NCBI RefSeq assembly: GCF_003259845.1
Contig: NZ_QLMJ01000005.1
Location: forward strand, 124,001 to 188,000
Origin: Actinoplanes lutulentus
GTDB lineage: Bacteria; Actinomycetota; Actinomycetes; Mycobacteriales; Micromonosporaceae
DNA: 64,000 nt
Direction of reading: 5' to 3'
Shown here: in pieces, positions 42,526-51,239 of the stretch
Layout: every line of letters begins with the position of its first letter
How positions within the stretch are numbered: the first letter of the stretch is position 1
Program-made: the position numbers and the translations under genes
The notes under the pieces: model-generated
Databases searched by the model: none
What the model saw: the letters and a program-made list of their open reading frames with translations, nothing else
Told to the model about the DNA's origin: nothing

Positions 42526-44328
42526 TCAGGCATGCAGGAGGTGTTTGTCGAGCCAGGTGAGGACCTCGCGGAGGTATTCGGCGCGGGAGGAGCGGTGCAG
42601 CAGCTCGTGGCCTTCGCCGGGGAAGAGCAGGTAGCGGTGCTCGACCCCACGGGAGGCCAGGGCCTTCACCACCTGCTCGGCCTCGATCACCGGGACGTTG
42701 CTGTCGTTCTCGCCGTGCACCACCAGCAGCGGCGCCGTGAGCTGGTCGATCCGCTTGATCGGTGACAGGTCGGCGAGCAGCTCGGCGTCCAGCACCGGGT
42801 CCCCGTATTTGCTGACCGCCGCCGCGGCGATCCACGGCTCCGTGTGCTGATAAAACGTGGAAAAGTTGGACATGCCGCATACGTCGACGCCTACCGCGAA
42901 CAGGTCAGGGAACGTCGTCAGCGCCGCCAGCGTCAGGTAGCCACCGTACGACCGCCCCATGCACCCCACGGCCCCGGCGATCCCGGCATCCCGGAGGTAC
43001 GAGACGCACGTCCGGACGTCCTCGATCGCCGCGTACCGCCGCGCCCCGTTGTCGGCGTCGACGAAGCTGCGCCCGAATCCCGACGACCCCCGGACGTTTG
43101 CCGCGAACACCGCGATGCCCCGGTTCACCAGCGACTGGAACAGCGGACCGTGCCCCGGCCGTTCCTGCGCCTCCGGCCCGCCGTGCAGCCACAACACGGT
43201 CGGATGCGGTCCCGGCGTCGACGGCTGGAAAAGCCACCCGGTCAGCGTCAAACCGTCGTGAGCAGGGAAAACCTCCAGCGTCGGCCGGACCGCTTCGGGC
43301 GAGGCCGGCTCGGCCGACACCGCGCGGACCTCACCGGCGGAACGCACCCAGACACCGTGCGGCTGCCCCGGCCCCTCCGCCGTGAACGCCAGCGCCGCCC
43401 CGTCGAAACTCCACGCGAGCTCACCGACCACCAGACCCGGCAGCGGCGACACCGGCACCGGGACGCGATCTCCGTCGTGGTCCAGGCCGATCAGCGCGAC
43501 CTCCGACTCCCCGCCGCGCACGTTCCACAAGACCGCAGCGGTACGCCCATCGGCGGTGATCGTGAAGTCCTCGACCTCGCCGGAGACCGGGAACGAACCG
43601 CCGGCACCACCGGTCAGCACCTCGACGGCATCCCCGGCGACCCGGATCAGAACGGGCACTTCACCGTCCTGGCTGAGCGCGTAGACATTGCCGCCACCCG
43701 GGCTGAACACGGCCCGTTCGCCACGCGTGACCGGCTTCTCGGAACCGGTCGACAGGTCCCGCAGGACGATCTCACGACTGCCCCGCGGCCCGTACCGAAG
43801 AAGTGCGAAGTGTCCGGCCGGGTCCACATCGAGGAGCGAGAGAAGGTCGCCGTGCGCGACCACCGTCCTGGTTCCTGCGACCACGTCGAGCAGGACGGCG
43901 GTGGTCAGGTTCTCGGTGAGAGCGAGCACCGGGCGGCCGGGCAGCCACCGCATGTTCTCCGCGGTGTCCGCGCCGAAGCCGGCGACCTGGTGCAGGTCGG
44001 AGCCGTCCGGGCGGACCAGCCAGACCTCGTGCCGGGGCGCGCCGCCGGGGGTGATCTCGCAGGCCAGCCAGCCGCCACCGGAGGACCACCGCACCGCGGT
44101 GACCGGTTCGCCTCCGGTGTCGACGCGGAAGGTCAGCTCGCTGCCGACCGGCTGCACCCAGACGGCCGGGACGCCACCGCGGTCGGAGACGTACGCCAGG
44201 TGCCGGCCGTCGGGAGACAGCGCCGGCGACCAGTTGCCGGCGACCTCCGATTCGGTCTTCGGGCCGGATGGGCGGCTCCAGCCCACCGGCAGCACCGTGA
44301 CGTCGTTACGGCTGAGCTGACCTTCCAT
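42526..44328 (-). CDS. S9-family (prolyl oligopeptidase/acylaminoacyl) peptidase
   Basis: A 600-residue serine peptidase. The first 330 residues form a beta-propeller of WD40/TolB-like blades (SPDGRHLAYVSDRGG). The C-terminal alpha/beta-hydrolase has the triad Ser460 in GRSYGGYL, Asp542 in HGENDSNVP and His574 in GEGHEL. No signal peptide is seen, so it should be cytoplasmic. S9 enzymes cleave short peptides. It is 18 bp downstream of the asparagine-synthetase-like gene and has a strong GGAGGT ribosome-binding site. It could trim or recycle the product of the two ligases in this operon. Confidence 0.92.
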   Translation of the reverse strand: MEGQLSRNDVTVLPVGWSRPSGPKTESEVAGNWSPALSPDGRHLAYVSDRGGVPAVWVQPVGSELTFRVDTGGEPVTAVRWSSGGGWLACEITPGGAPRHEVWLVRPDGSDLHQVAGFGADTAENMRWLPGRPVLALTENLTTAVLLDVVAGTRTVVAHGDLLSLLDVDPAGHFALLRYGPRGSREIVLRDLSTGSEKPVTRGERAVFSPGGGNVYALSQDGEVPVLIRVAGDAVEVLTGGAGGSFPVSGEVEDFTITADGRTAAVLWNVRGGESEVALIGLDHDGDRVPVPVSPLPGLVVGELAWSFDGAALAFTAEGPGQPHGVWVRSAGEVRAVSAEPASPEAVRPTLEVFPAHDGLTLTGWLFQPSTPGPHPTVLWLHGGPEAQERPGHGPLFQSLVNRGIAVFAANVRGSSGFGRSFVDADNGARRYAAIEDVRTCVSYLRDAGIAGAVGCMGRSYGGYLTLAALTTFPDLFAVGVDVCGMSNFSTFYQHTEPWIAAAAVSKYGDPVLDAELLADLSPIKRIDQLTAPLLVVHGENDSNVPVIEAEQVVKALASRGVEHRYLLFPGEGHELLHRSSRAEYLREVLTWLDKHLLHA

Positions 44329-44346
44329 CCAGACCTCCTGCAGTCT

Positions 44347-46116
44347 CTAAATGCCCTTGTCCTGCAACCACATCTCCAGCAGCGCGAGCTGCCACAACTG
44401 GTTCGCTCCGAGCGTCGTCCGCGGCGTGTTCGGATCGGCGAGAAGTGCTTCCACGTACTCGGTCCGGAACAGCCCCCGTTGCCGGGCGGCCGTCGCGTGC
44501 AGCGCGTCGCGCACCTTTTCCAGCATCGGGCCTTCGAGATGCCGGATGCCGGGAACCGGGAAGTATCCCTTCGGCCGATCGATGACCTCGTCGGGGACCA
44601 GGCCACGCGCCGCGTCCTTGAGTACCCCCTTGCCGCCCTGCGCCAGTTTGATCTCCGGCGGGCACGCCGCCGCGAACTCCACCAACTCGTGATCCAGGAA
44701 CGGTACGCGTGCTTCCAGGCCCCACGCCATAGTCATGTTGTCCACCCGTTTGACCGGGTCGTCGACGAGCATCACCTGCGAGTCGAGGCGTAGTGCGGCA
44801 TCGACCGCGGTGGTCGCCCCGGGTCGTCCGAAACTCGCCGCCACGAACTCCAGCGACGGATCGTTCTCGGTCAGCCACTCGGGATTGAGCTGTCGAGCGA
44901 GCGCGCCGTGCGGGCGGTCGAAGAACTCCTTCGCATATGCCTCGACGGCCTTGTCGCGATCGACGCCGGCGAGGGGCGGGTACCAGCTGTATCCGGCGAG
45001 GATCTCGTCCGCGCCCTGCCCAGATTGCACGACCTTGACCTGCTTCGCCACATCTTCGCTGAGAAGGTTGAAAGCGATGCAGTCGTGACTCACCATCGGC
45101 TCGCTCATCGCCGCGACGGTCCGCTCGACCGCCGGCAGGAAGCGTTCCTGTCCGATTCTGATCTGGTGGTGCGTGGTGCCGAACTTCCGCGCGATCAGGT
45201 CCGAGTACTCGAACTCGTCGCCGCTCTCGCCGCCGCCCGCGTCGAACCCGATGCTGAACGTGGTCAGCCCGGTCTGCCCCTGCTCGGCGAGCAGGGCCAC
45301 GATGAAACTCGAGTCCAGGCCACCGGAGAGCAGCACGCCGACCGGCACGTCGGCGACCATCCGCCGTTCCACCGCGAGCCGGAGCCTTTCCCGCAGCTCA
45401 CCGGCCCAGTCCGCCGGCGCCACCTGCAACCGGCTGTGGTTCGCCTCCCAGTACACCCGCTCGGTGGACGTACCGTCCTTCTGGATCACCCGTACGGTGG
45501 CCGGCGGCAGTTTCCGGATCCCGGTCAGCACCGTGCGCGGCGCCGGTACGACCGAGTGGAACGTCATGTAGTGGTGCAGCGCCACCTTGTCGATGGTGGT
45601 GTCCACACCGCCCGCCGCCAGCAGCGCCGGCAGCGTCGAGGCGAACCGCAGCCGCCCCGGCGTCTCGGCGAGGTACATCGGCTTGATGCCGAGACGGTCC
45701 CGGGCGAGCGTGACCGTCCCGCTCGCGTGCTCGGCGATCGCGAACGCGAACATGCCGAGGAAACGCGTGACACAGTCGGCGCCCCAGCGGTGGTACGCCT
45801 TCAGGATCACCTCGGTGTCCGACGTCGAGAAGAACGTGTAGCCGTACCCCTGAAGCTCTTCTCGAAGCTCTTGATAGTTGTAGACGCAGCCGTTGAAGAC
45901 CACGGTGAGGCCGAGCTGCTCGTCGGTCATCGGCTGACGACCGTTGTCGGACAGGTCGATGATCCTCAGCCGCCGGTGCCCGAAGGCCAGGCGGCCGTCA
46001 TCCCAGAGCCCTTCGCCGTCCGGTCCTCGGCTCTGCAAGCAGGGCATCATCCGGCGGACCGCTTCGGTGTCGGCGGGCCGGTCGCCGTAACAGATCTCGC
46101 CGGCTATCCCGCACAT
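44347..46116 (-). CDS. Asparagine-synthetase-like glutamine amidotransferase
   Basis: A 589-residue class II amidotransferase. Cys2 after the initiator Met (MCGIAGE) is the glutaminase nucleophile, followed by NGCVYNYQELR and DRLGIKPMY. The synthetase half has the ATP-pyrophosphatase motif SGGLDSS (about 263-269) and GQGADEILAGYSWYPP. The sequence resembles N-acetylglutaminylglutamine amidotransferases rather than plain AsnB, so it probably converts a terminal carboxylate of a small peptide to an amide. It has an AGGAGGT site and lies 21 bp after the GCS2/ATP-grasp fusion gene. Confidence 0.92.
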   Translation of the reverse strand: MCGIAGEICYGDRPADTEAVRRMMPCLQSRGPDGEGLWDDGRLAFGHRRLRIIDLSDNGRQPMTDEQLGLTVVFNGCVYNYQELREELQGYGYTFFSTSDTEVILKAYHRWGADCVTRFLGMFAFAIAEHASGTVTLARDRLGIKPMYLAETPGRLRFASTLPALLAAGGVDTTIDKVALHHYMTFHSVVPAPRTVLTGIRKLPPATVRVIQKDGTSTERVYWEANHSRLQVAPADWAGELRERLRLAVERRMVADVPVGVLLSGGLDSSFIVALLAEQGQTGLTTFSIGFDAGGGESGDEFEYSDLIARKFGTTHHQIRIGQERFLPAVERTVAAMSEPMVSHDCIAFNLLSEDVAKQVKVVQSGQGADEILAGYSWYPPLAGVDRDKAVEAYAKEFFDRPHGALARQLNPEWLTENDPSLEFVAASFGRPGATTAVDAALRLDSQVMLVDDPVKRVDNMTMAWGLEARVPFLDHELVEFAAACPPEIKLAQGGKGVLKDAARGLVPDEVIDRPKGYFPVPGIRHLEGPMLEKVRDALHATAARQRGLFRTEYVEALLADPNTPRTTLGANQLWQLALLEMWLQDKGI

Positions 46117-46137
46117 GTACGACCTCCTATGGTGGGT

Positions 46138-48729
46138 TTATCCGAGCAACCAGGTGTCCTTGGAGCCGCCGCCCCGCGATGAATTGACGATCATGCTGCC
46201 GGCCGGGGCGACCCTGGTCAGCGCCGCCGGGGCCACCGTCGAGTGCTTGCCGGTGAAGACGAACGCGCGCAGGTCCACGTGCCGCGGCGCGAGCCGGTGA
46301 CCGTCGAAGACCGGGTGGGTGGAGAGGTGCACCAGCTCCTGGGCCACCCAGCGGTGCGGTGCCGTCTGGATCTGCCGGCGCAGCGCGTCCAGCTCGTCGG
46401 CGCTGGCGTGCGGGCCGATCACGATCCGGTCGCCGCCGTAACCGTCGACCGGCTTGCAGACCAGCTCGTCAAGGCGGGACAGCACCTCGACCCGCTGGTC
46501 CGGGATGCCGCACAGGTACGTCGGCACGTCGGCCAGGATCGGCTTCTCACCCAGGTAGTACTCGATCATCTTGGGCACGTACGCGTACACGGCCTTGTCG
46601 TCGGCGATCCCGTTGCCGAGAGCGTTCGCCAGCACGACGGTGTCCGCGTGCAGCGCGGACACCAGGCTCGGTCCCAGCGGCATCCCGTCCGCACCCGGCG
46701 AGTGCACCAGGCTGTCCTCGCCCATCCGCAGGTAGATCACGTCGACCGGGTGACGGTGACCGTCACGCAGCCGCCAGACCCGGCCCTCGTCGACGAATAT
46801 CTCGGTGCTGCGGCAGACCGGGACACCCATCGCCTCGGCGAGCATCTTGTGCTCGAACCAGGCCGAGTCGTCCGGGCCCTGGCTCAGCACCACGATCGCG
46901 GGCTCGTCCTGCGCGGCCGGGCCGGCCGCCTCCATCAGCACCCGTTTGAGCAGCTTGGGGGTGTCCTCGACCGAGAGCAGGTTCGCCGGTCGCGGCAGCT
47001 CCGGCAGAACACTCCAGGTCAGGCGCCGGTTCTGCATGGCGTACGCGATACCGGACGGCACCCGCAGGTTGTCCTCCAGCACACACCACTCGTTCGTGAC
47101 CGAGTCCAGGACGAGGTCGACGCCGGCCACCTGGCACCGCACCGCCCGCCGCCGGATCAGGGCGCCGCTGGCCCGCAGCTCCGGCGAACCGTTCACCACC
47201 CACTCCGGGACGGCGCCGTCCCGCACGATCTGGCGTTCGCCGTACACGTCGTTGAGGAACGCGTCGAGCGCCTGCACCCGCTGGGTGAGGCCGGTACGCA
47301 GGTGACCCCAGTCGGCCGACGGGACGATCCGCGGCACCAGGTCGAACGGGAACAGCCGGGTCGCCGCCTCGCCGGCCACGCTGAACGTGATCCCGCGGGC
47401 CCGCTGCTCGTCGTCCCGCTTGTCCTCGCGCTGCCGCAGGCCGGTCGCGCCGAGCGCGGTCAGCACCGGCAGGATGCCCGCGTATCCCTGGGCCACCCGG
47501 CCGTCCGGGAACGCCTCGTCGCCGCTCTCGCCGTACGTTTCGAGGCGGTCCGGCGCCGGAGTGCCGGCCGGGCCGGTTCCGACCACGCCGCCACGGGTGT
47601 CCGCGACGAGCAGGTCCACCACGTCGGCGAGCCGGCCACGCCGGGCCAGCGCGCGACGCTGCCGGGCCGCCGAACTGCCCCGGCTCAGCGTCCGCAGCGA
47701 CAGGTCGAAGACCTGCTCCCAGTCACCGAGCTCCTCCAGCTGCGGGCGCAGCTCACCGATCAGCCGCTCGACCGCCACCGCGGCCGGCACCGGAACGGGG
47801 GAGCGCGGCAGATCCAGCAGGTCGCCCTCCAGCCCGGACCGGGCCGCCCGCCACATCGCCGCCCGGTGCAGCGGCGGCCGGGCCGACGGCATCGGCTCAC
47901 CGGCCCGGTGGTCCTGCAGCGCCCGCAGCACCAGACCCCGGAACAGGCCGGCGATCAGCACGACCGTCTCGGTGTCCGGGCTCGCGTCGGTCACCCGCAG
48001 CTCCACGGTCGGCACGTGCGCCGACGGCCGGACGTCGAAATAGACCATCTTCGGGTCGCTGATCGTCCCGGAGGCGATCAGGTCGCTGACCAGCTCCTCG
48101 TGCTCGGCCGCCGAGCTCAGCGGCCCGCTGTCACCGGCCGTCGGCCAGCGCATCCAGACCAGGGAGCGGACGCTGGCGTACCCGGAGTCCTCACCCATCC
48201 AGTACGGCGAGCTGGCCGAGAGCGCGAGCAGCACCGGCAGCACCGGCGACACCCGCTGGGTCACCGCGACCGCCTCGTCCCGGTCGGCCACCCCGACGTG
48301 CACCTGGGTGCCGCAGATCAGCTGCTCGCGGACGAGCATCTGATATTCGTGCAGCATCCGGTGATATCGGCTGGTCGGCGTCACCGGCAGCCGGTCCAGG
48401 TCCACCAGCGGGACCGTGCCGGCCGCGACCAGACCCAGGCCCAGCGACTCGGCCACCGCTATCGCCGACCGGCGGCGCTCGGTGATGCCGTCCCGCAGGC
48501 CGTCCAGGGTGTCGCTCACCGGCGTGTTCGTCTCCACCACCGAGCGGTGCAGCTCAGCGGAGAAGTGCGCGGCGTCCAGCCGGTCCAAGATCTCAGGGGC
48601 CTGGGGTACGAGTTCGCGCGTACCCAGATCGACGACGTGGAGCTCTTCCTCCACCCCGAGCGTCAGGTCGGTCTTTCGTCCTTCTGGCATGGCGTCCATT
48701 GGACTCGCTGCCTGAAGAGAATCCGTCAT
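46138..48729 (-). CDS. GCS2 carboxylate-amine ligase fused to a circularly permuted ATP-grasp
   Basis: An 863-residue double ligase. Residues about 20-385 are a glutamate-cysteine-ligase type 2 (YbdK-like) domain, with TLGVEEELHVVD at its start, CGTQVHVGV and TVELRVTDASPD. Residues about 420-863 are a type 2 circularly permuted ATP-grasp, with GYAGILPVLTALGATGL, EDNLRVPSGIAYAM and VCKPVDGYGGDRIVIGP. Both halves should form amide bonds with ATP. The ATG at 48729 is fixed by GGAGGCGG seven bases upstream. It is the first gene of a unit continuing with amidotransferase, peptidase and MFS. The product is probably a short modified peptide; its identity is unknown. Confidence 0.92.
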   Translation of the reverse strand: MTDSLQAASPMDAMPEGRKTDLTLGVEEELHVVDLGTRELVPQAPEILDRLDAAHFSAELHRSVVETNTPVSDTLDGLRDGITERRRSAIAVAESLGLGLVAAGTVPLVDLDRLPVTPTSRYHRMLHEYQMLVREQLICGTQVHVGVADRDEAVAVTQRVSPVLPVLLALSASSPYWMGEDSGYASVRSLVWMRWPTAGDSGPLSSAAEHEELVSDLIASGTISDPKMVYFDVRPSAHVPTVELRVTDASPDTETVVLIAGLFRGLVLRALQDHRAGEPMPSARPPLHRAAMWRAARSGLEGDLLDLPRSPVPVPAAVAVERLIGELRPQLEELGDWEQVFDLSLRTLSRGSSAARQRRALARRGRLADVVDLLVADTRGGVVGTGPAGTPAPDRLETYGESGDEAFPDGRVAQGYAGILPVLTALGATGLRQREDKRDDEQRARGITFSVAGEAATRLFPFDLVPRIVPSADWGHLRTGLTQRVQALDAFLNDVYGERQIVRDGAVPEWVVNGSPELRASGALIRRRAVRCQVAGVDLVLDSVTNEWCVLEDNLRVPSGIAYAMQNRRLTWSVLPELPRPANLLSVEDTPKLLKRVLMEAAGPAAQDEPAIVVLSQGPDDSAWFEHKMLAEAMGVPVCRSTEIFVDEGRVWRLRDGHRHPVDVIYLRMGEDSLVHSPGADGMPLGPSLVSALHADTVVLANALGNGIADDKAVYAYVPKMIEYYLGEKPILADVPTYLCGIPDQRVEVLSRLDELVCKPVDGYGGDRIVIGPHASADELDALRRQIQTAPHRWVAQELVHLSTHPVFDGHRLAPRHVDLRAFVFTGKHSTVAPAALTRVAPAGSMIVNSSRGGGSKDTWLLG

Positions 48730-48951
48730 CGACCGCCTCCGAATGAGTTCCGGCAAAGGGTTCGTATCCGCCGGAGCTTTCCCATTTGATGTAGCGAATC
48801 TGTGACGTGCCCGTTTCGCGCGCTCGCCAAGCATTACTCCGTACATGAGGAAAGTCTCGTCCTGGGGTAGGTGCCGACCGGCCGGTCCGGAGCGTGCCGG
48901 AGATGTGTAACCTCGGCCGGTGGCTGGTTTGTGCGTCTCACGGAGGTCCTG

Positions 48952-50022
48952 ATGAGCAGCGTCGTCGTAATCACCGGATCGGCCGGCCTGATCGGCTCCG
49001 AGGCGGTTCGGCACTTCGCCGGGCTGGGCATGGACGTGGTCGGGCTCGACAACGACATGCGCGGCTACTTCTTCGGCGCCGACGGCTCCACCAAGGGAAA
49101 CCTGGAGCGGCTGACCAAGGAGATCGGTGACCGTTACACCCACCACGGCATCGACATCCGCGACCGCGAGGGCCTGGACAAGCTCTTCGCAGGCCTCGGC
49201 AAGAACATCGGCCTGGTCATCCACGCCGCCGCGCAGCCGAGCCACGACTGGGCCGCCCGCGAGCCGTTCACCGACTTCGACGTCAACGCGGTCGGCACGA
49301 TCAACATGCTGGAGGCGACCCGGCGGCACGCCAAGGACGCCCCGTTCATCTTCACCTCGACCAACAAGGTCTACGGCGACCTGCCGAACTCGCTGCCGCT
49401 GATCGAGCAGGACACCCGCTGGGAGCTGCCCGCCGACCACAAGTGGTACGGCGGCATCGACGAGACCATGTCGATCGACCAGTGCCTGCACTCCGTCTTC
49501 GGCGCGTCGAAGGTCGCCGCCGACGTGATGGTCCAGGAGTATGGCCGCTACTTCGACATGCCCACCGCGGTCTTCCGCGGCGGCACGCTCACCGGACCGG
49601 GTCACTCCGCTGCCGAACTGCACGGCTTCCTTGCGTACGTGATGCGCTGCGTCATGGAGCAGCGCCTGTACCGGATCTTCGGGTACAAGGGCAAGCAGGT
49701 CCGCGACGCCATCCACTCCAGCGACCTGGTGTCGGCGTTCGAGGCGTTCCACGCTGCGCCGCGGGTGGCCGAGGTCTACAACATGGGCGGCGGCCGCACC
49801 TCGAACTGCAGCGTCCTCGAAGCGTTCCAGATCGCCTCGTCGATCGCCGGCGTCGAGGCTCAGACCGAGTACGTCCCGGAGAACCGCGTCGGCGACCACC
49901 AGTGGTGGATCAGCAGCACGGCCCGCTTCGAGGAGCACTACCCGGACTGGAGCGTCAAGTACGACGTCCCGATGATCCTCCAGGACATGTACGAGTCCAA
50001 CAAGGACCTCTGGAAGCCCTGA
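48952..50022 (+). CDS. CDP-paratose 2-epimerase-like SDR enzyme
   Basis: A 356-residue extended short-chain dehydrogenase/epimerase. The NAD-binding motif is GSAGLIG (about residues 9-15). [13 protein letters not shown] carries the Thr, and [13 protein letters not shown] shows the YxxxK motif with Phe in place of Tyr and the Lys kept, as I recall for the CDP-paratose-2-epimerase-like branch. The characteristic CFRGG-type segment is [19 protein letters not shown]. The likely role is sugar nucleotide epimerisation for cell-surface glycans. The ATG has GGAGGTCCTG upstream. No other sugar biosynthesis gene is adjacent. Confidence 0.9.
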   Translation: MSSVVVITGSAGLIGSEAVRHFAGLGMDVVGLDNDMRGYFFGADGSTKGNLERLTKEIGDRYTHHGIDIRDREGLDKLFAGLGKNIGLVIHAAAQPSHDWAAREPFTDFDVNAVGTINMLEATRRHAKDAPFIFTSTNKVYGDLPNSLPLIEQDTRWELPADHKWYGGIDETMSIDQCLHSVFGASKVAADVMVQEYGRYFDMPTAVFRGGTLTGPGHSAAELHGFLAYVMRCVMEQRLYRIFGYKGKQVRDAIHSSDLVSAFEAFHAAPRVAEVYNMGGGRTSNCSVLEAFQIASSIAGVEAQTEYVPENRVGDHQWWISSTARFEEHYPDWSVKYDVPMILQDMYESNKDLWKP

Positions 50023-50046
50023 CCCGCCCCGACGAGCCGGCCACGG

Positions 50047-50230
50047 CTGGCTTGCGCTTGTAGGTCGTTTTTCAGTGCTCCGCGCGACCGTGAGCACGAG
50101 CCGGCTCTGACTGGCTTGTGCTTGTGGTCGTTTTTTAGCGCTTCGCGCGACCGTAAGCGCGAGCCGGTTACGGCTGGCTTGTGCTTGTGGTCGTTTTTCG
50201 GCGCTTCGCGCGACCGCGAGCACGAGCCGG
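50047..50230. repeat. Three tandem family B palindromes
   Basis: Copies at 50047-50104, 50111-50167 and 50174-50230, at spacings of 64 and 63 bp. Each is an imperfect inverted repeat with arms like CTGGCTTGTGCTTGTGGTCG and CGACCGTAAGCGCGAGCCGG around a T-rich centre. They begin 25 bp after the epimerase stop. Confidence 0.8.
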
Positions 50231-50397
50231 GGTGGGGCTGAGCTCGGCGGGTTGCGGTGGGTGCCGGGTCGAGCTGGATCGCCAGGCGGGGTGGGTGCGT
50301 GTCCGGGCCGTTGCGCCGCTCGAGCTGCGTGCGTGGTCTCGGCCGTGACGCGGGCTGCTGCAACTTGGGGCGGCGTTCGCGCGCTGCCGCCACGTTC

Positions 50398-50431
50398 GCT
50401 GCTGCTGCTGCTGCTGCTGCCGCCGCCGCCG
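50398..50431. repeat. Trinucleotide run
   Basis: Seven GCT units followed by four GCC units and GCG. Surrounding DNA repeats CGTTCG and GCTGC words irregularly. Confidence 0.75.
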
Positions 50432-50491
50432 CGTTCGTGCTGCCCGTGCTGCGTTCGCACTGCCGCCGCGTTCGCGCAGCCGGGCGGGCGC

Positions 50492-50545
50492 GAGCCGTAG
50501 TTCCGGCACGTTATCGGGCCGGTATTCCGTTGCTGGGCTACGGCC
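50492..50545. repeat. Family C palindrome, copy 3 (degenerate)
   Basis: Begins GAGCCGTAGTTCCGG and ends CTGGGCTACGGCC; 54 bp. The outer arms are recognisable, with mismatches. Confidence 0.55.
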
Positions 50546-50554
50546 GAGCGGCGT

Positions 50555-50609
50555 CAGCCGTCGCTGAGGCCTGTTATGGAGCGGCCATTCCATGTCTGAG
50601 CGACGGCTC
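50555..50609. repeat. Family C palindrome, copy 4
   Basis: Begins CAGCCGTCGCTGAGG and ends CTGAGCGACGGCTC; 55 bp. It follows copy 3 after nine bases, the same tandem arrangement as copies 1 and 2. Confidence 0.6.
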
Positions 50610-50628
50610 GCGGGATCACGGCGCGCGC

Positions 50629-50673
50629 GTTCACGTTGCGCTGGCTCACGGCTCGCTGGTTCACGGTGCGCTG
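50629..50673. repeat. Three 15-bp tandem units
   Basis: GTTCACGTTGCGCTG, GCTCACGGCTCGCTG and GTTCACGGTGCGCTG in direct succession. They could encode a five-residue repeat on the minus strand but no gene context supports that. Confidence 0.6.
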
Positions 50674-50855
50674 GGACGTTTGCGTGCTGGGAGGCCTGCG
50701 CGGCTGGGGAGGCTGCGTGCTGGACCCGGCGCTGCCTTGCGGTGTGCTCATGGGTAGGCAGTGGCCGGTGGGCTGCCGGTTGATCTAGTGAGTTTGTGGT
50801 TGGCGTGGCTGCGTAACCGCACAAGATCTGGGGGAGCGGGCGGCGCTTCCGGGGT

Positions 50856-50909
50856 GAGCCGTCGCTCATGTAGGTCATCGGGGCCGATGACCTACATGAG
50901 CTACGGCTC
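50856..50909. repeat. Family C palindrome, copy 5 (best copy)
   Basis: A 54-bp element with 25-bp arms and a GGGC loop, only one mismatch. The left arm begins GAGCCGTCGCTCATGTAGG and the right arm ends CATGAGCTACGGCTC. Confidence 0.85.
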
Positions 50910-51239
50910 GGCGGTGCAGCGTGGCTTGGGTCTCGGCTTGTGGGAAAAGGGCGGGGTGGCACAGCGGGTTGTTGGTGGGACTGAGCGGGCGCTGAGGCGT
51001 TTTGTGGAGTTTGTGGTCATCGGGTAACGACACGGCAGGGCCTGCGGCTACAGCGCATGATCACCGGAGGATCTTCGGGCGGGCGGCTGCCATGCGGGGG
51101 GATCTTCGGGGCTCCAAGCGAGGGAGTGATCCACATTTTGCTGGGATGTCCCTGAGCGCCAGGCGGCAGTTTGCTGTGTTTTGCAAGTAAGGGCCGGTTG
51201 CGTAATGACCCGTTAACCATTATTCGGTATTTTGCTGAA

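Larger units (their letters stand above)
50023..51239. other. Large repeat-rich intergenic island
   Basis: A 1217-bp gap with no convincing gene. In order it contains three tandem family B palindromes (50047-50230), a GC-rich low-complexity zone with a trinucleotide run (50398-50431), two family C elements (50492-50545, 50555-50609), three 15-bp tandem units (50629-50673), a degenerate family D-like element (about 50782-50828) and a near-perfect family C element (50856-50909). The last 330 bp include the leader of the SulP/carbonic anhydrase gene. Confidence 0.75.

Noticed and set aside
46243-48789. An 848-codon plus-strand open frame over the GCS2/ATP-grasp gene
   Set aside because: It is rich in His/Arg/Gln without domain motifs, whereas the minus-strand frame has two clear ligase domains and a strong ribosome-binding site.
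50047-50230. Possible CRISPR array
   Set aside because: There are three direct copies without unique spacers. Each unit is itself a palindrome and matches single copies elsewhere, and no cas genes are present.
48730-50460. Upstream extension of the GCS2/ATP-grasp reading frame to about 1440 codons
   Set aside because: The extension is antisense to the epimerase gene and reads through repeat DNA. The ATG at 48729 has a strong ribosome-binding site and matches the domain start.
50023-51239. Remnant of a mobile element or transposase gene
   Set aside because: No transposase motif or terminal repeats with target duplication can be seen. The region is explained by short palindromic families.
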